Assembly (NCBI GenBank): GCA_045628945.1
Contig: JAZQQG010000020.1
Span: 24,786 to 88,785 of the forward strand
Source: RGIG4034 sp045628945
GTDB lineage: Bacteria; Bacillota; Clostridia; Lachnospirales; Lachnospiraceae
DNA length: 64,000 nucleotides
Reading direction: 5' to 3'
This document shows, piece by piece, positions 16,925 through 26,143 of this stretch (positions within the stretch are counted from its first letter, which is position 1; each line of letters begins with the position of its first letter). Position numbers and translations under genes: made by a program. The notes beneath the pieces are model-generated. The model was not told the DNA's origin and did no database searches. It saw only the letters and a program-made list of their open reading frames with translations.

Positions 16925-18151
16925 ATGCCAAGATCCCTTGTATCTATGGGAAAGGGGAGCGATTCTGCTCCCCTTTCCGTCTATGTTCATATTCCCTTTT
17001 GTGTGAAAAAATGTAATTATTGTGATTTTTTGTCCTTTGCGGAGACGGACCGGATTGAAGCCTATGTGGAGGCACTTTGTGCAGAAATTGCTTCCTTCAG
17101 GGAGCGAAGACTTCGAGTGTCGACGTGTTTTTTGGGAGGCGGAACACCGACCCGTCTGACCGCCAAACAACTGCATCGGATATTATGTCAACTTAAAGAG
17201 ACCTTTATCTTTGAGGAAAATGCAGAGATTACGATTGAAGCAAATCCAGGGACGATTGATTTATGTAAACTAAAACAGCTCCGCGAAGATGGCGTGAACC
17301 GCATTTCTATCGGCCTTCAGTCCACAAAGGAAGAGGAATTGCGTCTTTTGGGCAGAATCCATGATTTTCCGACCTTTTTGGAAGGGTATGAGGCCTGTGT
17401 AAAAGCGGGCTTTACGAATCGCAGTGTCGATCTGATGATGGCAATTCCCGGACAGACCTATGATTCTTTTCGGGAATCCTTAGAGACGGTGCTTCTGCTG
17501 GATCCACCGCCGACGCACCTAAGTGTTTACTCGTTAATCGTCGAACCGGGAACGAAGTTCTATGAAGAGTATGCGGATGGGAAGGGGTTGCCGGACGAGG
17601 ACACGGAGCGAAAAATGTATGCCCTCACCTGTGAATTCCTTGAGAAGAGAGGTTACCGTCAGTATGAGATTTCGAACTTTGCCAAGGAAGGTTTTGCAAG
17701 TCGCCATAACAGCGCGTACTGGGTGGGGACGCCCTATCTGGGACTGGGTCTCGGTGCAGCCGGATTTCTCAATCGGATGCGGTATTCCAATGTCAGTGAT
17801 TTGGATACTTATGTAAACCTTTCGAAGCACGCCGAAAAAGAAGAATTTGATGCATTCTCCGGCCCCTCCTTTGCAACCGATCCGGAATCCGTCGTTCTGC
17901 TGACCGAAAAAGACGATATGGAGGAGCGGATGTTTCTGGGACTTCGCATGAAACGGGGCGTCTGCGAGGAGGAATTTGAGGAAGAATTCGGACAATCGAT
18001 TGCTCAAATGTATCCGGGAATCCCGGAGGAACTGATCCGGGACGGCTTGCTGGAACGTAAGACGGAGGAACAGAAGCATTTCCTGCGGTTGACCGCAAAG
18101 GGGCGGGACCTAAGCAATTACTGTATGGCGAAGTTTCTTTTTGACGACTGA
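16925..18151 (+). CDS. hemW: Radical SAM heme chaperone HemW (coproporphyrinogen oxidase-like)
   Basis: The 408-residue protein starts with SVYVHIPFCVKKCNYCDF, the HemW form of the radical SAM C-x3-C-x2-C motif, followed by FLGGGTPTRL, RISIGLQS, SVDLMMAIPGQT and YEISNFAKEG, all family hallmarks. HemW proteins bind heme and a [4Fe-4S] cluster and deliver heme to target enzymes; they are often misnamed HemN but lack its activity. ATG 16925 is used because GAGG at 16912-16915 is 9 bases upstream. ATG 16910 would overlap lepA. The C-terminal HemN_C domain is present. In many Firmicutes hrcA-grpE-dnaK follows; here it does not. Confidence 0.94.
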   Translation: MPRSLVSMGKGSDSAPLSVYVHIPFCVKKCNYCDFLSFAETDRIEAYVEALCAEIASFRERRLRVSTCFLGGGTPTRLTAKQLHRILCQLKETFIFEENAEITIEANPGTIDLCKLKQLREDGVNRISIGLQSTKEEELRLLGRIHDFPTFLEGYEACVKAGFTNRSVDLMMAIPGQTYDSFRESLETVLLLDPPPTHLSVYSLIVEPGTKFYEEYADGKGLPDEDTERKMYALTCEFLEKRGYRQYEISNFAKEGFASRHNSAYWVGTPYLGLGLGAAGFLNRMRYSNVSDLDTYVNLSKHAEKEEFDAFSGPSFATDPESVVLLTEKDDMEERMFLGLRMKRGVCEEEFEEEFGQSIAQMYPGIPEELIRDGLLERKTEEQKHFLRLTAKGRDLSNYCMAKFLFDD

Positions 18152-18202
18152 GGGAAGGATGAAGTTCATCGACGGATTTCTGTAGGGGGAAGTGGCTTTT
18201 GC

Positions 18203-18232
18203 TTGCTTTTTTGCCCGGGGAAAAGGTATAAT
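18203..18232 (+). promoter_or_regulatory. Sigma-A-type promoter ahead of the HD-domain gene
   Basis: TTGCTT (18203-18208) and TATAAT (18227-18232) have 18 bases between them. The start would be about 18240, 40 bases before the HD gene, and could serve pilT as well. Confidence 0.6.
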
Positions 18233-18279
18233 AAAAACAGTATGTGGGGAGCAAAACACATGCGCAGGGAGGTGACACG

Positions 18280-19437
18280 ATGATATTTGTGAAGGCGGAT
18301 CAACTGAAGATCGGTATGCGGCTGGCACGACCGATTTATAACAAGAACGGTGTCTTGCTGTATGAGCGTAATTCAAAACTTACGCCCCAGGGTATCAATT
18401 CTATTAAGAATTTCGGCCTGATCGGAATCTTCGTGCTGGAGCCTGCGGAGCCTGTGCCTCCCATGACGGTAGAGGATATTAATTTTGAACGTTTCCAGAC
18501 GATGTATGTCTTTGCGATTCAGGAAGAACTTCGTATGATTCTGAACATGAATCGTGCACCGAAGATGCAGACGATTATTGCAAACATCACGAAGGAATAC
18601 GGTCATTTCGATAAAAAGATTAACTTCGTGCAGAATCTGCGAAGCCGTGAGGATTACATTTTTAAACATGCACTGAATGTGGCAATTCTGACTACCTTAA
18701 TGAGCCATGTAATGAATGTGCGTCTTGAGGAGCAGATGGATATGATTCTGGCGGCCATTGTTCACGATATCGGGAAGCTGACCGTGCCGAAGAATATTCG
18801 CGAAAAAGGAATTATTACGGAGCAGGATCGGGAAACGGAGCGACACTGTGAGATTAGCGGATATGACATTATTGAGAAGGTGTTCTCCGCTAACCCCAAT
18901 GTGAAGAGAATCTGCTCGCAGGCACGTAAGGCAACGGATGATTACCGGGATGGCAAAGAGTCTACGATGAAGCTTACCATCGGGGCCAAGGTTTTAATGG
19001 TGGCGGATACCTATGATACCTTGACGGCGATGCGTTTCGAAGAGGAGCCTCAGTCCGAGGTAGCGGCCATTCGCTATCTGTTGGAGAATCCCGAGCTCTA
19101 TGACGACCGTTGCGTGGAAGCTCTCATTAAGTCGATTAACATTTTGGCACCCGGTACCAGTATTGAACTGAATACCGGCGAGAAGGGGCTGGTCATCACA
19201 CAGAATGACCGCGATATTCTTCGCCCGATGATTCTTAGTTTCAAGGACAACAACATCATTGATCTGAGTAATGAGTTTATTTACGGTGATCTTGAGATTA
19301 AAGATATGATGAAGACGATGGACAATCGTTATATTATGGATACCTCCGCACTTCGTAAACAGGGCTTCCAGGTTGAAGAACCGGAATATGTTCCCTGTGC
19401 CGAAGAGGAAGAGGAGTATGTTCCCGGCAAGTTCTGA
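18280..19437 (+). CDS. HD-domain protein with degenerate HD-GYP motif
   Basis: HD-GYP proteins hydrolyse cyclic di-GMP. This 385-residue protein has an N-terminal domain (LKIGMRLARPIYNKNGVLL, about 1-110) common in that family, then the HD core with VHDIGK (His162, Asp163) and RHCEISGYDII. Where active members carry HHE...DGSGYP it reads SQARKATDDYRDGK, so both histidine ligands and the GYP triplet are lost. The downstream VLMVADTYDTLTAMR segment is kept. It may therefore bind rather than cleave the nucleotide, or use another substrate. A non-enzymatic C-terminal extension of about 100 residues follows. ATG 18280 has GGAGGTGA upstream; it precedes pilT by 19 bases and is likely co-transcribed with it. 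Confidence 0.85.
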   Translation: MIFVKADQLKIGMRLARPIYNKNGVLLYERNSKLTPQGINSIKNFGLIGIFVLEPAEPVPPMTVEDINFERFQTMYVFAIQEELRMILNMNRAPKMQTIIANITKEYGHFDKKINFVQNLRSREDYIFKHALNVAILTTLMSHVMNVRLEEQMDMILAAIVHDIGKLTVPKNIREKGIITEQDRETERHCEISGYDIIEKVFSANPNVKRICSQARKATDDYRDGKESTMKLTIGAKVLMVADTYDTLTAMRFEEEPQSEVAAIRYLLENPELYDDRCVEALIKSINILAPGTSIELNTGEKGLVITQNDRDILRPMILSFKDNNIIDLSNEFIYGDLEIKDMMKTMDNRYIMDTSALRKQGFQVEEPEYVPCAEEEEEYVPGKF

Positions 19438-19456
19438 CAAGAATAAGGAGTAAGCA

Positions 19457-20524
19457 ATGGAGACGATTGAGAACCTGTTACGTATAGCCAAGGAAGCGGG
19501 TGCTTCCGATTTACATATTACGGTTGGCGTTCCGCCGAAGATGCGTGTGAACGGTAACCTGATTACCATGGATTATCCGAAGATTCTTCCGGCAGACTCC
19601 TTAGAGGTTGCTCTGGAGATTATGAGCGATAAGCAACGAGCCATCTTCGATGAGCGTGGCGAGTATGATTTGTCTTTTTCCATTCCGATGTTAGGTCGCT
19701 ATCGTGTGAATGCATATCATCAGCGTGGTTCGGTGGCCATGGCGTTCCGTCTTGTGGGAACCCAGGTTCCTTCCGCAGAGTCTTTAGGACTTCCGGATTC
19801 GGTCATTGACCTCTATAATCGTAAAAGAGGACTTGTTCTGGTTACCGGCCCTACGGGCTCGGGTAAATCCACCTCTTTGGCGGCCATTATTGATAAGATT
19901 AATCAGAATCGGGAAGCCCACGTGATTACGTTGGAGGACCCCATCGAGTATCTGCATCAGCATAATAAGTCGATGGTGAACCAAAGAGAAGTGGGACTGG
20001 ATACCAATTCCTATGCGAATGCGCTTCGTGCGGCCCTTCGTGAGGACCCCGATGTGATTCTTGTGGGAGAGATGCGTGACTATGAGACGATTTCCGTAGC
20101 AATTACCGCAGCGGAGACCGGACATCTGGTGCTTTCCACCCTGCATACCATCGGAGCGGCTTCCACGGTAGATCGTGTCATCGATGTGTTCCCGCCCCAT
20201 CAGCAACAGCAGATTCGTATTCAGTTTGCCAACGTCTTAGAGGCGGTTGTGTCGCAGCAGTTGCTTCCGAAGGCAGACGGTACCGGTCGAGTGGCAGCAT
20301 TTGAGGTGATGCATGCCAACCATGCGGTGCGCAATCTGATTCGTGAGGGCAAGAGCCATCAGCTTGTTTCGACCATGCAGTTAAACCGCAATTCCGGTAT
20401 GATTACCATGGACGAATCGATTATGCAGCTCCTTCAAAAGGGCATTATTACCAAGGAAACGGCGATTCAGTTTGCGGCGGAGCCGGAGTCCATGGCCATG
20501 AAGCTGGGAATGCGTCTGGTATAG
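19457..20524 (+). CDS. pilT: PilT-type retraction ATPase
   Basis: PilT hexamers power type IV pilus retraction at the cytoplasmic face of the membrane. The 355-residue protein is of normal length. It has the N-terminal PAS-like domain (ASDLHITVGVPPKMRVNG), Walker A GPTGSGKST (131-139), Asp box ITLEDPIEYLH, Walker B DVILVGEMRD and the His box TGHLVLSTLHT. The C-terminal AIRNLIREGK-type motif (here AVRNLIREGKSHQL), typical of PilT, separates it from PilB. AAGGAG precedes the ATG. No pilin, PilB, PilC or PilM genes are present here, so the machine it serves must be encoded elsewhere. Confidence 0.93.
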   Translation: METIENLLRIAKEAGASDLHITVGVPPKMRVNGNLITMDYPKILPADSLEVALEIMSDKQRAIFDERGEYDLSFSIPMLGRYRVNAYHQRGSVAMAFRLVGTQVPSAESLGLPDSVIDLYNRKRGLVLVTGPTGSGKSTSLAAIIDKINQNREAHVITLEDPIEYLHQHNKSMVNQREVGLDTNSYANALRAALREDPDVILVGEMRDYETISVAITAAETGHLVLSTLHTIGAASTVDRVIDVFPPHQQQQIRIQFANVLEAVVSQQLLPKADGTGRVAAFEVMHANHAVRNLIREGKSHQLVSTMQLNRNSGMITMDESIMQLLQKGIITKETAIQFAAEPESMAMKLGMRLV

Positions 20525-20730
20525 TTTTTATTCGTTTTTGTTTTGATTTCTTCGCATCCGTTTCCGGGATGTTATACTAACTGAAGAATGGTTAAGGATT
20601 TGCCGGTAATCGGCATCTGCTTAAGTCTTTTCCTTCCTCCTGTCGGTCTGTACCGGTGGGAGGAATTCTATTTTCTCCGGTCGGAGAACCATTTCCTGAT
20701 AACAATTTCCAGATAGAAGGGAGAATCCGT
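20525..20730 (+). other. Intergenic region before comM
   Basis: This stretch of about 200 bases holds no recognisable gene. A TATACT hexamer at 20573-20578 with TTCGCA 16 bases upstream is a weak promoter candidate for comM. No convincing terminator follows pilT. Confidence 0.35.
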
Positions 20731-22290
20731 ATGTTTGTTACTGTATCGTCGGCTGCCCTCTCAGGGTTTGACGCGTATATTGTCGGAGTGGAGGTGGATG
20801 CCTCTCCGGGGCTTCCCATGTTTGAACTGGTGGGGTATGTCAGTTCTGCGGTAAAAGAAGCACGGGAACGCGTTCGTGTTGCGGTTCGAAATGCGGGGTA
20901 TCGAATTGATCCCACCCGAATCACCGTGAATCTGTCACCGGCCAATATCCGCAAGGATGGCCCCGGCTTTGATCTGCCGATTGCCATCGGAATTCTGCAG
21001 GCGCAGGAACGAATCCAAAGGGAAGCCTGCGAGGGAATTCTTTTTCTGGGGGAGTTAGGATTAGACGGGACTTTAAAACCCATTACCGGAGTGCTTCCGA
21101 TTGTGATGGAGGCGGCTCGGCGCGGCTTTCGTACGGTCATCCTTCCCTTTGAAAATCTCTATGAGGGACAATGCGTGGAAGGAATTCGACTCTTCGGGGC
21201 GAGCAGTCTAACAGAGGTAATCGAGTATCTGATGGGCAAGGAGTCCTTACGACAGGAACTGGAGCGTCAGAAAACAGAAATTCTGCGACTTCTCCCGCGG
21301 ACGTCCCGGAAAAAAGAAGAGGAGCCGGACTTTGGGCAGGTCTATGGGCAGGAGGCTCTGAAACGTTGTGCGGTCATTGCGGCAGCGGGATTTCACCACC
21401 TCCTAATCTATGGGGCACCGGGAGCCGGTAAATCACTCTCGGCCAGATGTATGACCTCCATTCTTCCTCCGCTTACCGGCAAGGAGAGCCTGGAGGTTTC
21501 GAAGATTCAATCCATTTGTGGCTGCTTTGATGCGACGGAAGGCCTTGCAAAGCATCGTCCCTTTCTATCCCCCCATCACACATCCACTCCTTTTTCTTTT
21601 ACCGGAGGAGGAAGCATTCCGAAACCCGGCACCTTATCCCGCGCACATCGCGGAATCCTATTCTTAGATGAATTTCCTTTGTTTTCCCGAGAGACCTTAG
21701 AACTTCTGCGGGAACCGCTTTCGGATAAAAATGTGAATGTTGCCCGCGTGAACGGTGTTTATTCGTTTCCTGCGGCGTTTTTACTGGTGGCGGCCATGAA
21801 TCCCTGCCCCTGCGGGTTCTATCCGGACCGTAACCGCTGTCGTTGCACGCCGGGGGAGATTCGTAAATATCTCAGTCGCGTTTCGGGTCCGATTTTGGAC
21901 CGTATCGATATGCACATCCCGGTGGCTGCCGTAGAGTATGCCGCGATCAAAAAGCAGGGGGAAACTACGGATTCTTCCACGATGCAGGAACAGGTGATTC
22001 GGGCGCGGAAGATGCAGGAGAGGCGCTTTGCGGGCACGGAGATCCTTTTTAATGGGGAGTTAAGCCCGACGAAGATAAAAGAGTATTGTGTGCTAAATGC
22101 GGAGGCCATGGCCTGCATGGAAAAGCTGTATGCGGCGATGCATTTGTCTCTACGCTCCCATGATAAAATACTGCGGGTTGCGAGGACCATTGCCGATCTG
22201 GAGGAACGGGAGGAAATCCTGCCGGAAGATCTTCTGGAAGCGGCGGGCTATCAAAGCGAAGAATTGTGGGAGGTACCCGGTAATGAATAA
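20731..22290 (+). CDS. comM: YifB/ComM family Mg chelatase-like AAA ATPase
   Basis: ComM is a hexameric branch-migration helicase that promotes integration of incoming DNA during natural transformation. The 519 residues match family length. The N-terminal Lon-like/ChlI domain starts FVTVSSAALSGFDAYIVGVEVD and carries NLSPANIRKDGPGFDLPIA. The AAA core has Walker A GAPGAGKS (from residue 228), FTGGGSIPKPGTLSRAH, Walker B GILFLDEF and the zinc-like PCPCGFY...CRCTPGEI, then LDRIDMHI. ATG 20731 has AAGGGAG upstream. Its 3' end overlaps the dprA start by 8 bases, so the two are translationally coupled, as in many transformable bacteria. Confidence 0.93.
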   Translation: MFVTVSSAALSGFDAYIVGVEVDASPGLPMFELVGYVSSAVKEARERVRVAVRNAGYRIDPTRITVNLSPANIRKDGPGFDLPIAIGILQAQERIQREACEGILFLGELGLDGTLKPITGVLPIVMEAARRGFRTVILPFENLYEGQCVEGIRLFGASSLTEVIEYLMGKESLRQELERQKTEILRLLPRTSRKKEEEPDFGQVYGQEALKRCAVIAAAGFHHLLIYGAPGAGKSLSARCMTSILPPLTGKESLEVSKIQSICGCFDATEGLAKHRPFLSPHHTSTPFSFTGGGSIPKPGTLSRAHRGILFLDEFPLFSRETLELLREPLSDKNVNVARVNGVYSFPAAFLLVAAMNPCPCGFYPDRNRCRCTPGEIRKYLSRVSGPILDRIDMHIPVAAVEYAAIKKQGETTDSSTMQEQVIRARKMQERRFAGTEILFNGELSPTKIKEYCVLNAEAMACMEKLYAAMHLSLRSHDKILRVARTIADLEEREEILPEDLLEAAGYQSEELWEVPGNE

Positions 22291-23494
22291 GATGCCCATG
22301 GAATTGACCCATGCACAATGGGGGGAATGTATGAGTTTACCCGGAATGGGGTATACAAGAATCTGTCACTTGATGGAAAGTTATGTTAACCAAGAGCCGA
22401 AAGGGGATTATGACGGCTTTCTGGTTTGGCTTAGGAGCGGAGCCTATCGAAAGGCCAATCTACAACCGCGCGTCTGTCCGCAGTCGGTCATGGAGCGTTT
22501 GGTTCGGGGACTGGAGGCATTGCCGAAATATCGGGAGGAACTGAAAAAGACCGAAGAGCGGGGGATTCGGGTGATTACCCTTGCGGATCAGGACTATCCG
22601 GATTCGTTTCGGTATCTTGCGGACCCACCGCCGATTCTCTATGTGATTGGAAAACTCCCGAACGAGGTTAACATAAAATCATCCATTGCCATGGTTGGAG
22701 CAAGACTCTGCTCGGAATACGGGCGGTATGTGGCAAGAAATTACGGAGCGTTTTTCGGGGAACACGGAATTGGTGTCATCAGCGGAATGGCGGACGGAAT
22801 CGATGCGATTTCACAGAATGCAGCCATGCTGCGGGGCGGATATTCCTTAGGAATCTTGGGGTGCGGCGTGGATATCTGCTATCCGACCTCCAATCGAGCC
22901 CTTTACGAGCGGCTGATCCATGAAGGCGGAGTGATGAGCGAGGTGCCACCGGGGACCGAGCCGAAGAAGGGATATTTTCCGCTTCGGAATCGGTTAATCA
23001 GTGCCCTTGCGGATGCGGTACTCATCGTCGAAGCGCGAAAACGAAGCGGAACCCTGATTACGGCGGACTGCGCCCTGGAGCAGGGGAAGGATGTGTTTGC
23101 GGTTCCGGGAAGACTGAACGAAGCCTTGAGTGCGGGATGTAATCGGTTAATCTATCAGGGGGCGGGAATTGCCCTGAGTCCGGAACAGGTATTGGAAGAT
23201 CTGTACGGCCGGGGAAAGGAAGACTCCGAAACGTATGAGCAGTTGTCTTTTGAAACGGAGGAAGCAGACTTCCTTGCAGAGGATGTGTGTGTACCACCCA
23301 AAACGCTGGCGGTCCTGATCGAAGAAGCCTTAAGTCTTGTACCGAAAAATCCGGAGGAACTCTACCGGGAGGTAATCCCACTGACCCCGGAGGATATTAC
23401 GTTTCCCATGTTTATCCGGGAATTGCAGAAGCTCGTGTTGGACGGAACCGCCGCGCGGGTTGCCGGAAATTATATTCGAAGGAGTCCGACATGA
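22283..23494 (+). CDS. dprA: DNA processing protein DprA
   Basis: DprA binds incoming single-stranded DNA and loads RecA during transformation. The 403-residue protein has a helical N-terminal region, then the Rossmann-like DprA core with SIAMVGARLCSEYGR, GVISGMADGIDAISQ, LGCGVDICYP, GVMSEVPPGT, FPLRNRLISALADAVLIVEA, SGTLITADCALEQGKDVFAVPG and SAGCNRLI. A C-terminal winged-helix-like region follows. ATG 22283 lies 9 bases after GGGAGGT and inside the 3' end of comM. An ATGA overlap joins it to the prepilin peptidase gene. Confidence 0.95.
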   Translation: MNKMPMELTHAQWGECMSLPGMGYTRICHLMESYVNQEPKGDYDGFLVWLRSGAYRKANLQPRVCPQSVMERLVRGLEALPKYREELKKTEERGIRVITLADQDYPDSFRYLADPPPILYVIGKLPNEVNIKSSIAMVGARLCSEYGRYVARNYGAFFGEHGIGVISGMADGIDAISQNAAMLRGGYSLGILGCGVDICYPTSNRALYERLIHEGGVMSEVPPGTEPKKGYFPLRNRLISALADAVLIVEARKRSGTLITADCALEQGKDVFAVPGRLNEALSAGCNRLIYQGAGIALSPEQVLEDLYGRGKEDSETYEQLSFETEEADFLAEDVCVPPKTLAVLIEEALSLVPKNPEELYREVIPLTPEDITFPMFIRELQKLVLDGTAARVAGNYIRRSPT

Positions 23495-23937
23495 TTCTGT
23501 GGATGGACGAACTTGCTCCTTTCGGCTGTAGAATCGGAATCGGTTTGATTCTTGGGCTTCTGATTCGAATTGCCGGTCGTGATTGTGCGGAGCGTATCAT
23601 TCCGGAACGGGAACTGATCGGCATTCTGTTTCTTTCCGTGGGGCGACTTCCGCTTGCGAAGGCTCTGGGCGGAGGCGTGGTGGCAGTGTGGTTTTTTGGG
23701 GGACTGTATCGACTTTTCGGACGGGAGGGAATCGGCGGAGGCGACGGAAAACTAATGCTTGCCGCAGGACTGTTGCTGGGGCCCTGGGACCTTGTCTATG
23801 CACTTTTTCTTGCGGGGAGCACCGCTTTCTTTGCGGTCGTTTGTAAGGGAGGGGCGAAAGGCATCCGGCCGTTTGCTTTTGGCCCCTTCCTTGCCTTCGG
23901 AATCGGGACAATTCTTGTGTTTGGCGAAGGGACTTAG
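23491..23937 (+). CDS. Minimal A24-type prepilin peptidase
   Basis: This 148-residue polytopic membrane protein has about five hydrophobic segments. The two catalytic aspartates of the aspartic prepilin peptidase family are visible: GRDCAERIIPE supplies the first, and IGGGDGKLMLAAGLLLG is the GxGD motif with the second. It lacks the N-terminal cysteine-rich methyltransferase domain of PilD/ComC, so it would cleave but not N-methylate. It begins with an ATGA overlap on dprA, with AAGGAG upstream. The placement with comM, dprA and pilT suggests it processes pseudopilins or pilins for DNA uptake. Substrates are not in the window. Confidence 0.8.
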   Translation: MILWMDELAPFGCRIGIGLILGLLIRIAGRDCAERIIPERELIGILFLSVGRLPLAKALGGGVVAVWFFGGLYRLFGREGIGGGDGKLMLAAGLLLGPWDLVYALFLAGSTAFFAVVCKGGAKGIRPFAFGPFLAFGIGTILVFGEGT

Positions 23938-23969
23938 AAAAGAGAATTGTAAAAATCTTGCCTTTTTCC

Positions 23970-23998
23970 TTGCAAAAAGAAAATCCATAGTGTATATT
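23970..23998 (+). promoter_or_regulatory. Sigma-A-type promoter of topA
   Basis: TTGCAA (23970-23975) and TATATT (23993-23998) are spaced by 17 bases. The predicted start near 24005 gives a leader of about 70 bases with two short hairpins: GCGC...GCGC (24009-24023) and AACAGCT...AGCTGTT (24033-24057). Confidence 0.6.
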
Positions 23999-24076
23999 GT
24001 CACACGTAGCGCCTAAAAAGCGCAATAGTAGAAACAGCTTCAGGGGAATGAGCTGTTTGGCAATACAGGAGTGAAT

Positions 24077-26074
24077 ATGTCAGAATATTTAGTAATCGTG
24101 GAGTCACCTGCCAAGGTGAAAACAATCAAGAAATTCTTAGGTGCCAACTATGTGGTTATGGCCTCCAACGGACATGTAAGAGACCTTCCGAAGTCGGCTC
24201 TGGGAATTGATGTGGATCACGACTATGAACCGAAATATATTACCATTCGCGGGAAGGGCGATATTCTGTCCGCCCTTCGTAAGGAAGTGAAGAAGGCAGA
24301 CAAAGTCTATCTCGCAACCGACCCCGACCGTGAAGGAGAGGCCATCAGCTGGCATCTGTTTCACGCATTAAATCTTCAGGGCAAAAAGGTATATCGTATT
24401 ACCTTTAACGAGATTACCAAGAACGCCGTAAAGGAATCCATCAAGAATGCACGTCAGATCAATATGGATCTGGTGGATGCGCAGCAGGCACGTCGAATGC
24501 TGGACCGTATGGTGGGGTATCGAATCAGCCCCCTTTTGTGGACCAAGGTGAAGCGTGGATTGTCCGCAGGCCGTGTGCAGTCGGTGGCACTTCGCATTAT
24601 CTGTGACCGTGAAGCCGAGATTGATGCGTTCGTTCCCGAGGAGTACTGGACCGTAGATGCCACGTTAAAGATGGATGGCATCAAGAAACCGATTCTTGCA
24701 AAGTTCTACGGAACCACCACCGATAAACTGGAGGTGAAGAGTGAGGCGGAGGCCATGAAGATCGCGGAGGCGGTTCAAAACGGCACGCCCAAGGTATCGG
24801 AGGTAAAGTCTGCTTCCCGTACGAAGAAGGCACCGCTTCCCTTTACGACTTCCACCCTGCAGCAGGAGGCCGGCAAGGCATTGAATTTCTCCACCCAGAA
24901 GACCATGCGTATTGCACAGAAGCTGTACGAGGGTGTTGACATTAAGGGCGAGGGTACCATCGGTATCATCACCTATCTGCGTACCGATTCCACCCGTATC
25001 TCGGATGAGGCCAGAGCCGTCGGCGAGAAGTTCATCGAGAACACCTACGGCAAAGAATATGTAGCGGCCGGCGTTGTGGAAAAGAAGAATTCCAATAAGA
25101 TTCAGGATGCTCACGAAGCCATCCGTCCGACCAATGTGGAATTACTGCCGTCTCAGATTAAGGATTCCTTAACCAGAGACGAGCTTCGTTTATACCAGTT
25201 AATCTGGAAGCGCTTTGTGGCAAGTCTGATGGCTCCTGCCGTATACGAGACCACGTCGGTGAAGGTAAATGTGGGCGGTTACCGTTACACGGTAGCGGCG
25301 TCCAAGTTATCTTTTGACGGATTCCGGAATGTATATACCGAGGCCGAAGAGGAGAGTGAGGAAAACAATCTCTTGCTGAAGAGCATCGATAAGGACACCG
25401 AACTTTCCATTGAAACGGTGGACCCGAAGCAGCATTTTACGCAGCCGGTTCCTCATTTTACCGAGAGTTCTCTTGTTAAGTCGTTAGAGGAACTCGGAAT
25501 CGGACGCCCCAGTACCTATGCACCTACCATTACCACGATTCTCGCCCGTCATTACATCACAAAAGAGAATAAGAACATCTTTGTGACCGATTTGGGAGAA
25601 GTCGTAAACCGCATGATGGTGGAAGCTTTCCCGAGTATTGTGGATGTGAACTTTACGGCAAATATGGAAGCACTTCTCGATGGTGTGGAAGAGGGTACCG
25701 TGAACTACAAGACTGTAGTCAGCAATTTCTATCCGGACCTGGATGAGGCGGTGAAGGCGGCCGAAAAGGATTTGTCGAAGATTAAGGTGGCCGATGAGGT
25801 AACGGACGAATTGTGTGACGTTTGCGGCAAGAACATGGTGATCAAGTACGGTCCCCACGGGAAGTTCCTTGCCTGCCCCGGTTTCCCGGAGTGCAGATTT
25901 ACGAAGCCTTATTACGAGAAACTGGATATTCCCTGCCCGAAGTGCGGGAAGGAAATTGTGATTAAGAAGACCCGTAAGGGCAGACGTTTCTACGGATGTA
26001 TCGACAATCCGACTTGCGATTATATGGTATGGCAGCGTCCGAAGGCAGAAACTGCCGGAAATGATAAAAAATAG
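24077..26074 (+). CDS. topA: DNA topoisomerase I
   Basis: TopA relaxes negative supercoils. The 665-residue protein has the TOPRIM domain (EYLVIVESPAKVKTIKKFLG; ATDPDREGEAISWHL), the core with ITYLRTDSTR where Tyr300 forms the DNA link, and GRPSTYAPTI. Two C-terminal zinc fingers follow: CDVCGKNMVIK...CPGFPEC and CPKCGKEIVIK...CIDNPTC. ATG 24077 is preferred over the in-frame GTG 24071, since CAGGAG directly abuts the GTG. A terminator follows. In B. subtilis the dprA-topA block lies upstream of codY and flgB, and that order is kept here except for the missing genes between topA and flgB. Confidence 0.97.
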   Translation: MSEYLVIVESPAKVKTIKKFLGANYVVMASNGHVRDLPKSALGIDVDHDYEPKYITIRGKGDILSALRKEVKKADKVYLATDPDREGEAISWHLFHALNLQGKKVYRITFNEITKNAVKESIKNARQINMDLVDAQQARRMLDRMVGYRISPLLWTKVKRGLSAGRVQSVALRIICDREAEIDAFVPEEYWTVDATLKMDGIKKPILAKFYGTTTDKLEVKSEAEAMKIAEAVQNGTPKVSEVKSASRTKKAPLPFTTSTLQQEAGKALNFSTQKTMRIAQKLYEGVDIKGEGTIGIITYLRTDSTRISDEARAVGEKFIENTYGKEYVAAGVVEKKNSNKIQDAHEAIRPTNVELLPSQIKDSLTRDELRLYQLIWKRFVASLMAPAVYETTSVKVNVGGYRYTVAASKLSFDGFRNVYTEAEEESEENNLLLKSIDKDTELSIETVDPKQHFTQPVPHFTESSLVKSLEELGIGRPSTYAPTITTILARHYITKENKNIFVTDLGEVVNRMMVEAFPSIVDVNFTANMEALLDGVEEGTVNYKTVVSNFYPDLDEAVKAAEKDLSKIKVADEVTDELCDVCGKNMVIKYGPHGKFLACPGFPECRFTKPYYEKLDIPCPKCGKEIVIKKTRKGRRFYGCIDNPTCDYMVWQRPKAETAGNDKK

Positions 26075-26088
26075 TACTTTCGGACAGT

Positions 26089-26115
26089 TAACCCATGGAG
26101 GAAAATGACCGATAA
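26089..26115 (+). promoter_or_regulatory. Candidate SigD (sigma-28) promoter after topA
   Basis: TAAC (26089-26092), 15 bases, then ACCGATAA (26108-26115) is close to the sigma-28 consensus TAAA-N15-GCCGATAA, with one mismatch in each element. It lies between the topA stop and the topA terminator. Transcripts would start near 26122 and either end at 26178 or read on into flgB. Confidence 0.45.
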
Positions 26116-26143
26116 TAGTATTGCATAGGGAGATGCCCAGAGT

